Shown piece by piece: positions 1 through 12,780 of a stretch of DNA of 64,000 nt (position 1 is its first letter; every line of letters starts with the position of its first letter). This DNA is from Paraspadella gotoi. Its lineage: Eukaryota; Chaetognatha. The notes beneath the pieces were generated by a model that was not told the origin of the DNA, searched no databases, and saw only the letters and a program-made list of their open reading frames with translations. Both the position numbers and the translations under genes were made by a program. Location of the stretch: assembly GCA_051294375.1 (NCBI GenBank), contig CM119269.1, positions 3,974,302 through 4,038,301 of the forward strand, read 5' to 3'.

Positions 1-3000
1 AAACTCGTCGACGAGAATAAGAAGCGGAGGAAGAGATTCGCCGGTGATTGGATTTGGAGGGTTGGATGGGGATGTGGAGCGAGGGAGAGTTGGATAAGAT
101 TGTATATGGGAAAAGTAGATTGGAAGAGGACTGAGACTAGGATTAGTTGGAACTACTATCTAGGAAAAAAGTATATCACATTTTTAGTGGCGGGGCTGAA
201 AAAAATTGCGGTAATGGTGTGGAAAAACATTTTACCGTCATACCTCAATTCGCTGTACGAGAGCATGCCCAGATGAATGCAGGCAGTAGTGGATGCCGAG
301 GGAGGGCACACCAAATATTGAGAATGTTTTACCCATGTTTTGTATATTTTTTTTTAATATATGAACTTTTAAACAATTATGTGATATACTTTTTTTCCTA
401 GATAGTAGTTGATTGGATGAGTGGAAGTAGATGAGGTTAATTGGTTTCGGACACTGGCTTTGGGTTTATTCCGCATAGTTGATAATTTTTAAAAAAAACA
501 TTTTTTTAAGAAATCCGGACAGCCCGACAGAGAGCCATGGACGAGCTGGGTAGAATGTCGGGACACCTGAAGGATTTGAAGGAAAAGGTTTGTCAATAAA
601 TTAGAAAATAATAAATAAATTAGATAATAAATAAATAAATAAATATTTCAATAAATTAGAAATCATACCCCGGAATCATTTTTATCGAAAGTTAAAATCG
701 TACTCAAATGAAATTATTTATAACAGTTGGACAACGTGGACAGAACTTTGTCTTCTGTAGAAGATCACGATGACAAACCCTTCTCCAGAGCCTATGATCA
801 GTACAACAGAGGTGAGTTGTTCAACATACAAAAATATGCAGTATGCAAATGAGGTTTTAAGCCAATATTCTCTCTCTCCACCCGTCCACCGTCAGGTTCG
901 CCGCCGTCGACTCGTGTCCGATCCTCCAGCGACGGAAGTCGCGGCGCATCAATGCCAAAGTTCGTCCACGACTTCCCGGAGTCGGAGGACGAGGATCTCG
1001 GGAAGAAGATGGACGAGGAGATCGACGAGGAGATTGAGAAGTTGTTGAAGAAGGAATCGGGGAAGGTGGTGATGGGGTTGGCGGGGAAGGGGGGGAATGG
1101 GTCGTTGGAAAAGTGGGGAAGGAAGATTGGAAGTAATGGGATTAACTCAGAAAAGCTTGTTTATATTTACAATATACATCCAGCTTTTATAGATGGATAC
1201 GGGTGAGTAAATGAGAAAATGTTATGTTATGTTATGTTACGTTCTCCACAATCCTCCTAAGCACGAACCACGCTCGCGCAACCCATCGTCCAGAAGCGAA
1301 GCGTCGGCCTCCAAGAAATTCAAGACCCACACCTACTTGGTGGTGAAGCCGAAGGACGGGTCACCGCCGAAGGTCTACCAGGAAATCTCCTCCTTCGACG
1401 GGATTCCGGAATCGGTGGTGCAGACGGCAACGCCGGCGGCTTCCGCTGCTCCGTCGGCGGCGGCGTCGGCGGCAACCAAATCCGCGCCACCTCCGCCCAT
1501 GCCGGCGCCGAGAGCGGCGGCCGCCAAGGCTGCGGCGGCTGCGGCGATCGAGAGAAAGAAGAAACAAGCCGCGGCGGCTGCTGCGGGCGACGACGCTTAC
1601 GCCGAGATTCCGTTCATCGACGACGAAGAAGACGCAAATTACGTGGATTTTCGCGGAAAGTCGGAAGGGGGCGGGGCGTTGGAGAAGTCGCCCAGTGAGT
1701 GGGATGCCCGTCCGTCGGTGTCCGGCTGTCCGATACCATTAAAACTAAATAGAAAAACCTAACCTAAACTAAACTTTCCATCCAACCCTTCCTCGCCCCA
1801 GCGGTCGATCGGCGCCAGATACCCTTTCAGGCGGCGCGCCAACGCCTGGCATCAGCCTGGGCGCAGGAGGCGAAGGAGGCCTGGAAGCTGCGGAATCCGG
1901 AAACTGCGGCGCAGGAGGAAGCCGAGAACGCGCCGCCCGACGCCGTTGGAGTATCCGACTTTGAGACAGCGTCGGATCGCGGCGCCGATGCCGAGGTAAG
2001 TTCGGTGGGTGGGTAAGGTTTCGGCACTGAAGCGGCGCTGTGAGGGGAGACCATGGTAGTGTTGACGCAACAAGGTTTGACCGAGGTTGCGTGTTGTAGT
2101 TGTTCGTCCACAGTAGCAGATTAATTTGTGGATTATTTCAAATGAGATTAAGTTCTTCAATATCATTTGCATATTGTCGTATTCTGATTAAACTTTGATA
2201 AATTTTTGTTCTATTGCCCTGAAGGTTTAATATTAATATTTTACGCTGAAGAGCCGCGATCGAAAGCATTAATATACACATGCAGATTTTGAATCTTTTC
2301 TTTTCGGTTATAGAACATTATTGAACATTATTGAAAGGGGAATTAACAGAGCCCAAAGTTGAAGAAACGGATGAGAAAAAACCACCTCCCGGTCCCTCAC
2401 CGCATTCTCCAGGTGATCCGCCTCGACTTGGAGTCTCCCAACTTCTCCAACGTGCGCCTCTCCGGCCGCAAGACGCTCGTCCCCGAAGGCGCCTTCACTG
2501 GCGCCGTCTACGAGACGCGGACCGAGTTGTTGAGCCCGACTGACGTCATGGGCGCCGACGAGATCTTGATGAAGGAAGGCGTCGAGGGACTGCAGGTTGA
2601 TGGGGAGATTGCCCGTCTTTCTTTATCTCTTTCTCTCTTTCTTTATTTTCAAATTTTCTTTTTTTTCCCAACTCTTCCTTCAGCACCACATGCAGTTCTC
2701 TCCGTCGCCGCAGCCGTCGACGACGCATTCCGGCGTCAAGTGGATCAGCCTGGAGAGTCGCCGCAAAGAGAAGCCGCCGCACGGAGACAAATACTCGACG
2801 CCGGAGCGACATCTCAGCGTGAAGAAGATCGAAGTGGAGCAGACCGACACGTCGTGAGGATTGATTGATTGATTGATATGATTTGATTGGCTGATATTTA
2901 ATTTGATTGATATTATTTGATTGGCTGGTATTTAATTTGATTGATATTATTTGATTGGCTGATATTTAATTTGATTGATATGATTTAATTAAATTATATG

Positions 3001-6000
3001 ATTTGATTTCTATGATTCTATTTGAATGTTTGAATGATTGATTGATTAGTACATTTTATCGATCACGATTCACAGTCTTTTTTTACCCTAAAATTCCCTT
3101 AAATGTCCAAAGTTACATCGCTACGGCGGAGATCAAAACGAATCAGGAGAAAGAAGTGATCATCGATCCTTGTTACGACGCCTTCAGCGATTTGGAGGAG
3201 CAACTCGAGCAATGTTTGTTTTTTCTTGCTTTCTTGTTTTGTTTTTTTTTGTGTTTTTTTTTTCTAATTTTTTTTTTCACTAGTTTATTTTTACATCTTG
3301 ATAAGTGATTGATTTATACAATCCTCCCCCAAACGTCTTCGCTCTCAACATCCGATTCCATTTTTCTTTTTGCTCATCTTGGCATCATTCCATCACATTT
3401 CCAATGCCTTCTCCTTTTCACCCTTTCCTGTTATTTATTTATTCCTCCTTTCCATCCTGATAATTAGTTACGACCAGAGTACTCGCGGAGCAACTCTATA
3501 AGTCACTTTTCGGTCAGTCAGTCGGTCTGTCTGTCCGTCGGTCTGTTCCACTTATATTAAAAATGCATGTAATTTGCCCATAGTTGGTTGCTTATTTGTT
3601 AAGACGGAAGAAAACCTCAAATCTAAGGAACTGCGAGTGCCACCTTCAGGAAATCCTACAACTATAAGGAATAAAATATTAGATGCAGTGCAAGTCATAA
3701 ATACAAGGGCTTAGAAAGTATTTCACTCATGTCATGTCATGTCATGTCATATCATGTGATCAAAATAGAGTCACTGCGGCGCAATACATTGGAATCACCG
3801 TTCTTGTTACTCTTTCTCACTCTCTTCTCCCTTCCCGCCTTTTCAACCTAATTTCCACCCCCCCCCACATCCTCAGGCAAAACCCGCCTGTCTCGCCTGA
3901 AGGAACTCAACTTTCCTCCTCTCATGGACGATTTGGTTCTGACGCGGAGTCGATCCTTCGTCATTCCGACTCAAGTGACGCCGGCCGTGGCGCCGGTGGC
4001 GAAGGTGACGCAGCTGGCGCCGGTGGCGCCCGTGACGACGCCTATGGGCGGGCCGATCTTCTTCGACGAGGGCGCCGGTTTGAAGGTCGGAACAAAATTG
4101 TTGTAGTTGTGGACGACGATCACGATCACGATGATGATGATGATGATGATGATGATGATAATGATGATGATGATGATGATGATGCTGATGATGATGTTAA
4201 TGATGATGGTAATGATGATGATGATGATGCTGATGATGATGATGGTAATGATGATGATGATGATGGTAATGATGTTGGTAATGATGATGATGATGATAAG
4301 AAATATTCCCTCACAATCCCGACCCCAGCGCGCGGACTCGATCAAGAGTCTGACGGGCTTTTCCAACTCTGGGCGTCGTGCTTCCATCGCCGTCGAGCCT
4401 TCCTCCATCAGCGTCTCCCACGGGGCGGGCCACTCGGCCATGTGCTGCATCTGCAGAGACATCTACTCGCAGGTACAGAGGAAGGGATTAATGAACGAAT
4501 GAATGAATGAATGAACGAATAAATGTATGACTTACATATTGAATAAATAATAATTATAAAGCTTACGGTAGAAAACAATAAATTATATATATATATATTT
4601 TATATATATTATATATAAATAAAAAAATTATTATATATGATTATTAAGAAATATAAAGAAAAAAAAATTCTCTCGACGAATAAATTCATTTCCACTTGAA
4701 CGATTCCCTCAAAACTTGATTTCCAGCTCAATTACACATTTTTTTTTACCTTCACAGAAAGTTTCAAGTTGAATAGTTGATTGATTGATTACTTGACAAA
4801 CAGACAGACCGATCAAAAATACGAATAGGCCTCTTTCCCCAGGGTCTCCGCGACATCGCTACCATTCAAGAGAAAGCCAAAGGCTCCTGGGTGGACCTCA
4901 GCCCCGGAATGCTCTACCGCCCTCTGTCCAAGACTCTCTCGGTGGAGTCGGTCGCGTCCAACGCCGAGTTGGAGGCGTTGGAGACGGAGTTGACGGCCTG
5001 TCGCGACCAACTGGACAAATTGAAGAAGATGCACCTCGGGCCGTCGATGACGCCGGTGCCGGAGGAACCGGCGACGCCGACGGAGGCCAAAATGGCGCCG
5101 GACGCGAAGAAGGCGCCGGAGTCGAAAAAGGCGCCGGAGAATAAGGTGAGGGGAGAAAAGGGATGGAAAAACGGAGGGATGGAAAGAAAGAAAGAAAGAA
5201 AGAAAGAAAGAAAAAAGAAAGAAAGAAAGAAAGACCGACCGACCGACCTAACCCTCTCCGTTCAGGCGACCCGTTCGTCGTCGACCGACAAAAAGCCGCC
5301 GGTTCCGCAATCGACAAAGAAAGTCGCCGACGCTGACGCCAAGGAAGACCGGCGCCGTCCGACGCCGGAAAAGCCGACGTCGCCGACGCCTTTCGATTAC
5401 GTCGGTATTTACCCGCGACGCCGGGCTTCGATCGTCGGCGCCGTCATTCCTTACCCGAACTGGCCGGCGTCGCACGGCGGAGTTTATGGGTAAGTAAGGA
5501 ACGGGGTGAGGATTTCAGTCTTGGGTCAAAACGAAGGAATATTGGGCACAAACTGGTTTGGCCGAAAATTTACATCTGCTCCCGTTCTTTTATCACGTCT
5601 AACAAATTCCTTTCCCATCTCATCTGTGCTAATCCCATCTCTATCCCAACTACATCTTCCATCTCTATCCCAACTACATCACTCATCTCTATTCCAACTA
5701 CATCTTCCATCTCTATTCCAACTACATCTTCCATCTCTATCTCATCTCTATCCCAACCCCCTTTTCTCCCTCCCACACTTCCAGCTACGGCTTCCCGCTC
5801 AACGGCTACATCACCACCAACCCATTGGCGCCTCCTTCGCAGCAAGCCTTTTTCACCACCTTCGTCGACATGGGCGAGGAGGGGGCGCTCCGGCAGCCGG
5901 CTCCGCCCGCGTCGGCGGCGGCGTCTCCGGCGTCGCCGCCTGCACCGGCAAAGGCGGTCTCTCCGGCTCCGCCACCGGTCGTCAAGGAGGAACCGGAACC

Positions 6001-6133
6001 GGAACCGGAACCGGAGCCAAAGGCGGTGGAAGCGGAGGAAGATGTGGAGCCGCTTCCGCCTCCGATGGCCAAACCGCCCTTACCCACCAAAGATCGGAGA
6101 AAGGGCCTTACCTTTTGGTCGCTCATTGTATGA
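1..6133 (+). CDS. Uncharacterised acidic/proline-alanine-rich protein, 14 exons, 5' partial
   Basis: Fourteen exons can be read: 1-43, 535-587, 727-811, 896-1065, 1262-1694, 1802-1995, 2413-2595, 2684-2853, 3113-3213, 3877-4085, 4329-4472, 4843-5145, 5266-5489, 5785-6133. All have AG before and GT after and every junction keeps phase, giving about 886 codons ending TGA at 6131-6133. The donors at 44 (gtgatt) and 4086 (gtcgga) are weak. The start of exon 7 could instead lie upstream, where another open frame is rich in E, K and P. The product is acidic and lysine-rich near the N-terminus (MDEEIDEEIEKLLKK), then alanine-rich, with a short helical segment (ELEALETELTACRDQL) and a PEPEPEPEP tract near the C-terminus. 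No signal peptide or membrane segment is evident. I do not recognise the family. Exons are GC-rich and introns AT-rich. AATAAA occurs near 6780 and 6806. Confidence 0.8.
3463..3656 (-). mobile_element. Interspersed hairpin/ACCG-core element, copy 1
   Basis: This lies inside the intron 3214-3876. Read on the minus strand it starts GGATTTCCTGAAGG, has a conserved middle (GTCTTAACAAAT..., GCAAATTACATGCA), then a degenerate (GACC/GACA)n stretch, then AGAGTTGCTCCGCGAGTACT and a tail ending AACTA. Copies with the same order of parts lie at 11231 and 60889, and the 3' part alone at 45671. Confidence 0.75.
4127..4296. repeat. (GAT)n microsatellite in intron
   Basis: An imperfect GAT trinucleotide run starts about 40 bases after the donor of the exon ending at 4085. 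It creates long open frames of D, M or S/I on both strands, which are not genes. Confidence 0.95.
5184..5233. repeat. (GAAA)n microsatellite
   Basis: A GAAA tetranucleotide run in the intron 5146-5265, followed by a short (GACC)n run up to the next exon. Confidence 0.9.
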
Positions 6134-6353
6134 AAAGGGGGGGACGGTCGGAGGAGGAGGGGGTGAGGTTTGGGTAAGGATTGGGGTATCGGTCGGGTGG
6201 GTGGGACAACGATTTCTCTTTAGGGATGGGGGGATGGACTTTGCATCGTCGCACTTATTTTCTTACTTTTTAATAGCAGGGATTTGTTGGGGTTTTTTTT
6301 ATATTTTTTTAATTATTTATTTTTATCTTTCTTGTTCTTTCTTTCTAAGTCCT

Positions 6354-6355
6354 TT

Positions 6356-6439
<84 letters not shown>
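6354..6439. repeat. (CTTT)n microsatellite
   Basis: About 21 nearly perfect CTTT units about 220 bases after the stop codon of the upstream gene. Confidence 0.95.
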
Positions 6440-7166
6440 AATTTCTTTATTTCTTTATCTTTCTTTATCCTACAAGATTTTTGTTGTTTTTTGTCGTTGT
6501 TTATTTTTATGTAGAAATTGTGAAAATCGAAAGGATAATTGTGAAATTCCGCGCGTGAAGCTTTAACTTTACCCTCTGGTCAATTATGACCATTTTTTTT
6601 TCTATTTTAAACATACTTTTGAATTCCGCTTAGCGTTTTTTTGTGTTTAATCGTTTATTTTTAATTGTAATTACAAAGACGTCCGAATAACTGTATATTT
6701 AACTCGGACATAACATGTGTTGTATATCAAAAAACGGTTTTTTTTATTAAGAAAGAAAAAAAAGATTTTTGTCACTAGTCAATAAACACGAACCTTTTCA
6801 TTCCCAATAAACTTCTCGTTTTACGAGAAAAATCAAAATATGTGTCTGTCGACAAGAACGATGAGCGGAGCATTCGCGTCTTTTTTTAAAATGCGACATT
6901 TTGTGACAAATCGTCGTCCTAATTTCAATCAATCAACTCTATCGCCGGTAACTTCCTGACATGAGCGAAATTAATGTCTGCCTTTTGGGAAATTAAGAAT
7001 ATACTGTTAAAAAAAGGTTTATAGGATAAATCACATGATAAAAAAAAAATCTTGATGCGATCTCCAAAGTCGATGTCGTGTCGAAAACTCATTAAAAGAG
7101 ACAAAAAAAATTGTGATCGTAAATATTGCGAGCCCAGGCGAAAAATTCACTTTTTACGAGGGGGCG

Positions 7167-7170
<4 letters not shown>

Positions 7171-7209
<39 letters not shown>

Positions 7210-7229
7210 GAGAGAGGGAGAGAGAGAGA
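7171..7229. repeat. (GA)n microsatellite
   Basis: Almost perfect GA dinucleotide run with a few interruptions. Confidence 0.95.
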
Positions 7230-7876
7230 ACTGATACTTTATTTTTCAAATAATCATAAGACAATAGAAATATATCTCCCTTTTTTTTCTAATCAAATTC
7301 ACTCTCGTTGGATCGAGTCCTTGACTATCAGAGATCGATCTGAAGGGACAGGATAGATGAGTGATCTTTCCGCAGCTTTAAACGCTTCTATCACTTCAAA
7401 CGATCCTTACTGTCACTAGGACCCTTTCGATCTCCTCGGCCTCTTTTATCGAGTCGATAATTCGACAGCATTTTTAGGATCCTTAAATCTTAATCGCAGA
7501 ATATTTAATGATATCATTTTTTCAGTGGAACACACAACGATTGAATTACAATCAGAATAAAAAGAAGCATTAACTAAAATAAAGTATATCCGAAAACGAT
7601 TTTGTATAGGAATTTTGTTTTTTGTTCAGGCTACAGGTTTTTTTAGACAAGCGCACGCGTTTTTAAAGCAGTTGTCTCGTCAATACTGCTTTTTCTGACA
7701 ATTAGAACAGGAATCAAAACATACTGTTTTCGACAAAACCTCATATCTTTTAAAATGCTTGTCTTTCACCACTTTGTTTTTTCGAAAAGGTTCTTATAAC
7801 TCAATAGACAGCGATGACAACAACGAAAACAAAAACGAAAACAAAACCAAAAAGAAAAACAAGGACTTCAACTCAC

Positions 7877-9371
7877 CCGCCTCGACGATGTGGTCCAGCG
7901 TCGGGAACCTCTTCTTCACCGGCAACGAGATGGAACAAAAGAGCAGCGTCGACGACAGCGCCATGTAGCGCATCAGCGTCCGCCGAATCATGCGCCCTCT
8001 GTCGTCCGCCCCGTGAACCAAGGAGCCAATGCGGATCATCATTCTGACAAAAGGGAAAGTTATTGAATAATGGATTGGGTGTGGGGGAAAGAGAGAGAGA
8101 TGAGAGAGAGCGAGGAGAGAGAGAGAGAGGAGAGGAGAGAGAGAGAGAGAGAGAGAGTCAACTCACGGATCGGGCCATGGGACGTGAAGATATTGATTCC
8201 ACCATCGAGTTACAACGAGTGAGACGTAGAACCCAACGACGAAAGTCAATGGAATCAAATCTGTGAAACCTTTGAAGATGTTCACCACGCTTTCGAACAC
8301 CCTGTATTTTTTTTTTCGGAAGATGAATTTTAGAATCCAAAAAATTTATACAAAAAAGTTTCTCGTACGGATTTTTTTTTTTTTTACACGCTAAGATTTA
8401 TGAAGTCCGTTCAAGTGGACTTTTGAAATATTTTTATGTCAGTTAACTATTTATAATCAATCATAGTTTTTTCCTTTTTTATTTTTTTTTAAATGCTTTC
8501 TTTTTACGACTTTATATGATTTACCTCATTAAAATATATGTTTTCACCGTGACTAAGGAATAACACTAACCTCTTAGATGCATCGTTCAGTCCGTATCTG
8601 TACGTCAGAGAGATTGCGGCGTACAGAACTAGGAAAACAGCAAGTTCTCGGTAAACAAGCTTGTATATAGAGCCCTGAATAAAGTGAATCAGTTTTTTGA
8701 TAAGTTTAAAAAAACAATGAATTTCTATGAAAAAAATAAGTTTATGGAAAATTAAGCCCAAAAATTCGTAAAAAAAAAAGATAAAAAATAAAAAAAGGGC
8801 GACGTTTGAACTTTAATAAAAAGATTTCTTATCGCCGATATTTTTTATCTATCTTTCGAGATTTTCGTTTAAAAAACGATTAATTTGACCACCAGAGGTG
8901 TTTCTGGATCCAATAGGATCCAATAGGAAATCGCTTCTCAAAAACACCCTGAGAAATTTACCTACCGGGTATTTTTACAACTTTTCATTTTTCACTCCAG
9001 CTTTTTTTTTTTTATTTCTTCCGAGCATAATTTTATTTTTTTAATTTTAAAACACGTGAATCTTTAAGAAAAATTTACGATCATCCCGGTTGGCGAATAA
9101 ATAAAATCGCTGGCTGAGAGATAAACCAGATAAGCAATTTTTAACTGTTGCAACTTGACTAGTTTTTTTTTTCTTTTTATGACGTTTGAAATAGATAACA
9201 TTCATAATTTTTGAAAGATTATGACGTAAGCGAACGAAAAGATGACAATGACGACGATGAAGACAACAAAGATGACAAAGATACGGCGAGACTTACCCGC
9301 CAGTGGAAGAGCAGCCGAACGAATCCGCCAAATCTTACATTGGCCACTTTTCCGGTATACGATACTGTCAT
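7877..9371 (-). CDS. Bestrophin-type chloride channel, N-terminal four exons only
   Basis: Bestrophins form pentameric anion channels in the plasma membrane. Four minus-strand exons are visible: 9371-9297 (ATG start, MTVSYTGKVANVRFGGF), 8674-8571 (GSIYKLVYREL and the first membrane helix), 8301-8167 (LIPLTFVVGFYVSLVVTRWW, second membrane helix) and 8043-7877 (GRMIRRTLMRY ... KRFPTLDHIVEAG). All splice sites are AG/GT and phases 0, 2, 2 join. The order of segments matches the family N-terminus, about 160 residues of a protein that normally has over 350. The final donor (gtgagt) is intact, but no later exon (for example the conserved acidic calcium-binding region) is found before the neighbouring gene. 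It is either a truncated copy or one whose downstream exons were lost in assembly. A paralogue symbol cannot be assigned. Confidence 0.88.
8086..8158. repeat. (GA)n microsatellite in bestrophin intron
   Basis: An interrupted GA run between the bestrophin exons at 8301-8167 and 8043-7877, on the plus strand. Confidence 0.95.
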
Positions 9372-10387
9372 GATGTATCCTTAATAATTTCGATTTTTTA
9401 TTTATATTTATATTTAACCAACAAATATTTATCGATATTCCTAATTTTGTTTTTCGACCTCCAGTTTTGTTTCGATTTGATCTCTGGCGCTTGTTTTGAA
9501 TTGGTATTTGGTTTTGTTTCGTATTATTTTTTTTTTTTTTCGTTTGTTGTTTTTTCTGTTTTCGGCGACTTTTATTGACTGGCCATTGATGGGCCCAACG
9601 TTCGGAAGGATAATTTTTTCCGGCGTCTCATCGTTTTTTAGTTCGATTTCTTTCTTTATTTTATTTTTATCTTTAAATCGTTTTGTTTGTTTGTTTATTA
9701 TAATAAGTTTACCTTTTTGCTTTCAAAAAAAACGGCGGGTTATTTATTCTCCAATAAATGTTTCGCCTTTAACTCAAAAAAGACGCAGAAATGAGATAAG
9801 AGAAGAGAAAATATTAAATCATCACCAGTAAATTTTTTGTTTTGTTGTTTTGTTTTGTTTTTTTTTTTTGTGGTTGTTTTTTATATTTTTTTTTCTCGTT
9901 CTGGAATAAACAAAATTAAAAACTGTTGCGTTTATTGCGTCAGCCAAATCCCATCGGAAAAAAATTGAACAGGAAAACGATAAAAGGTTGATGAAGAAAA
10001 CATTGTTGTTGTTGTGGTTAAAGAGACTGACGATGATGATGATGATGATGATTTTGAAATATAAACCAGGTTTTTCTTAATTCTTTTTTTACATTTTTTT
10101 TATGTTCGTGAAAAAAGGGATTTGCGATGATGATGATCTAACGCGCAAAGTGTAGAGAAACTCCCGGAAAATTTGGTTAATCATTGACTAAGCTTATTAA
10201 GCTTAAAATCTAGTTGTATATTAAGATAGAAAGGGTCACGTGTCTCGGCGAAGAATGTCTTCCAAAGTTGACAAATTTAAAAAAGCTTTTTTTAATAACA
10301 ATTGAAAAAAAAAAAACCGTTCGGTACAAAAATCTTCCTCGTCGTTCATAAGAAAACCGAAGAAAGAACCAAGAATCCGGACTCCGG

Positions 10388-10549
10388 CCAATAGGAGCGC
10401 GTCACGACCTACCGGCTGGCTTAGGAACGTCTATGATTGGACCCCCAAAAAAATATGAAAGAACTCGGTTAATGACGTCGCGTTTACGGGATCTTGCTCG
10501 GCCATTGGGAAAGGAGGAAAGACGTGAGGAGGGTAACTGTTTCGATTGG
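10388..10549. promoter_or_regulatory. CCAAT/CRE cluster, candidate promoter
   Basis: Four CCAAT pentamers lie in 162 bases: CCAAT at 10388-10392, and its reverse ATTGG at 10436-10440, 10504-10508 and 10545-10549. A CRE-like TGACGTCG is at 10473-10480. CCAAT boxes bind NF-Y and CRE sites bind CREB/ATF factors. The block is about 1 kb upstream of the bestrophin start codon, so it could be that gene's promoter with a 5' leader intron. No transcript evidence is available here. Confidence 0.45.
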
Positions 10550-11230
10550 TTGGAATCGAGAAAAACAATTCGCGTGACGGAGAACGTTGCGAGAGATTGA
10601 GAAGAAAAAGTATCAATGAGATTTTTTTTTTGGAGGTGTATCGAAACTCTCGTTTGAAGCAAATAATTATTGTTTTAGTTAACCATTAATTGACGATTCG
10701 ATAGATATTTATAAAAATGTAATAAACAAAAACCGTGATGTTAGTCGAATTGAAAGTCAATATTAAAATTTCGTAATAAAAATTTCATAAAAAACCTTGT
10801 ACACCAATTTGACGTCTCTTCATGAATGAATCATTGCCTTTTTTTAATTCACGACCTTTTTGTTTTGGTTTCTGATTTCCATAAGACAAACAGACAGACG
10901 ACGGAAATTCGACCATATTTTCTAAAACTGACCCATGTTAGCCTCAATTAAAAATCATATTATTTTTTTTAAGTATTAGGAAAAAGGTTAAGGATAAAGT
11001 TGGGGATTGGGTTATAAATTTACTATAAAATGAGACTTAAATTTAAAGTAAAAAAAAAAATTAAGTTTAGGAATTCAGAGCTTTCAAAAAACAGTACCGG
11101 AAATTTAAATATCAGGTTTACTTCAACCAATTTCTAAAATGATGGGGCGAGCCGCTAAAAAACGAGAACGGAAATTAAAATGTGCGTTGGGCCGCAGTTT
11201 TTAGCCCTTCTTTTATTCTTTTTAGTTTTA

Positions 11231-11425
11231 TGATTTCCTGAAGGGGGCGCTAGCAGTCACTTAGATTTTAGGTTTTTTCCTGTCTTAACAAACGACAATA
11301 GGCGAGTTATGAGCATTTTTATTATAAGTGAGAAGGACCGACGGACAGACATACCGACCGACCGACAGACCGACCGAAAAGAGTTTCATAGAGTTGCTCC
11401 GCGATGACCCGCAGCGCAACTAAAA
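11231..11425 (+). mobile_element. Interspersed hairpin/ACCG-core element, copy 2
   Basis: Same architecture as the copy at 3463: GATTTCCTGAAGGGGGCGC start, GTCTTAACAAA middle, (GACC/GACA)n core at 11337-11380, then AGAGTTGCTCCGCG and the tail GCGCAACTAAAAA. Confidence 0.75.
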
Positions 11426-11697
11426 ACTTGTTCTCTATAAAGGTCATATTTATCCACTATCAGGTAACGTAGTATTTTTTGGCAGCGGCAGCCAATGCTT
11501 ACACTACATACTACGACAAACGCTCAGCCACCCTTAATTCTTAGTATATTTTTCGGCCTTAAGTCTTTCTCAATATAAATATTATTAATGTCAAGCGGAA
11601 AACAACATTACTTGTCCGACATCTTTGGTCGAGGAAAAATAGCGCCGTCAGCTGATTATAATTTGCATACGGTACGAGTTTCCATGAATGTATGTCA

Positions 11698-11699
11698 AA

Positions 11700-11783
<84 letters not shown>
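11698..11783. repeat. (GA)n microsatellite
   Basis: Interrupted GA run. Open frames of R and E through it are artefacts of the repeat. Confidence 0.95.
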
Positions 11784-11784
<1 letters not shown>

Positions 11785-11989
11785 GAAACGAAAGCCAAAA
11801 CGACGCGATTTACTTGAGGAGAATTTTGACATTGGCGAAGGAAGAAAAGACACGAAACATGTTTAAAATGTTATAAAAAAAATATATAAATCCTCTAAAT
11901 GGAAAGGAACACACGTTTTATGATTTTTTTTAATTTTTTTTTCGTTCTTTAAACTTTTTCCGATTTTTCTCTCGTTGTTGTCGCGAAAC

Positions 11990-12250
11990 CGGAGAGAAGC
12001 TCGCGGCCGGAGATGCAGCAGCAGCCGCGCTCCGTCGCCGCGGGCGGCAGCCGCCTCTGTTTAGGGTCGATCGAAGCCGCGGCTGGCGCGGATGCAAGGG
12101 GAAAGCCATTCATGGCTACGAAAGAGGAGGACTTCCCCCTTCTCTTTTTTTTTGGCGACGTTTGGGGAAAAGTTGAGGCTTCGTCCGATCGTCTGCTCGA
12201 CGAGCGCGACGTGCGCGACGCGCTATGCACGTGCGAGATGCTTTTTTTTT
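11990..12250. other. GC-rich island, possible exon or promoter
   Basis: A sharply GC-rich, CpG-rich block in AT-rich surroundings. A 93-codon open frame runs on the minus strand (12230-11949) with serine/arginine-rich composition, but there is no recognisable domain and no convincing splice partner. It could be a 5' exon, a CpG-island promoter or part of a transposon. Confidence 0.3.
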
Positions 12251-12780
12251 CAGCGTGGATATTTGGGAGAGAAAAATGGACTGAAATACTTAATTAAAGA
12301 TGAGTAAAGGCCTTCGTATTTATCGTTAAGTATAATCGTTCCTTTGCTTACTAAGTAATCATACTTTGTTAAATCTCACATATTACCTAATACGAATCCT
12401 CGTGAATTATTATTAACGGTTTTAAGATTCTGAACGTTACTCACCGAATTTCTCTACGTATCTAAATGAAAAAAGAAATAGACTAGCCAAGTTAACGAAA
12501 GTAAAATCATTAGTCTGACATTGAAAACAATGCAGCCAAAAGACTTTTTTATTTTTAAAATTTGGCCACGACAGGATCGTCAGGGAAGATTGCAGGATGC
12601 GACATTTTATCAACTCAGTACGTTGTACCCCTTTCGAGATTCACAGGTGTATTGTCCGCTTGCAGCCGTTTAAATTAATTCTATTTAGTTTCAGGACAAA
12701 TACAAAGGTCTGAATATTGAAAAATGTTCTGTAGTGATGTAATATCACGCCGGTTGTATACGACTGTTCCTTCCATCAGT

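Larger units (their letters stand above)
6134..7876. other. Intergenic/3' flank, no gene seen
   Basis: This stretch holds the 3' flank of the upstream gene with possible AATAAA signals near 6780 and 6806, a (CTTT)n run and a (GA)n run. It is where later bestrophin exons should lie on the minus strand. I looked for the conserved downstream bestrophin segments and found none. Confidence 0.6.

Noticed and set aside
4107-4510. Long open frames of aspartate, methionine or isoleucine
   Set aside because: They are translations of the (GAT)n microsatellite in an intron.
7171-8158. R/E-rich open frames
   Set aside because: Generated by (GA)n repeats; the same applies at 11.7, 35.1, 36.1, 43.5, 45.2, 47.1, 47.4, 60.4 and 62.75 kb.
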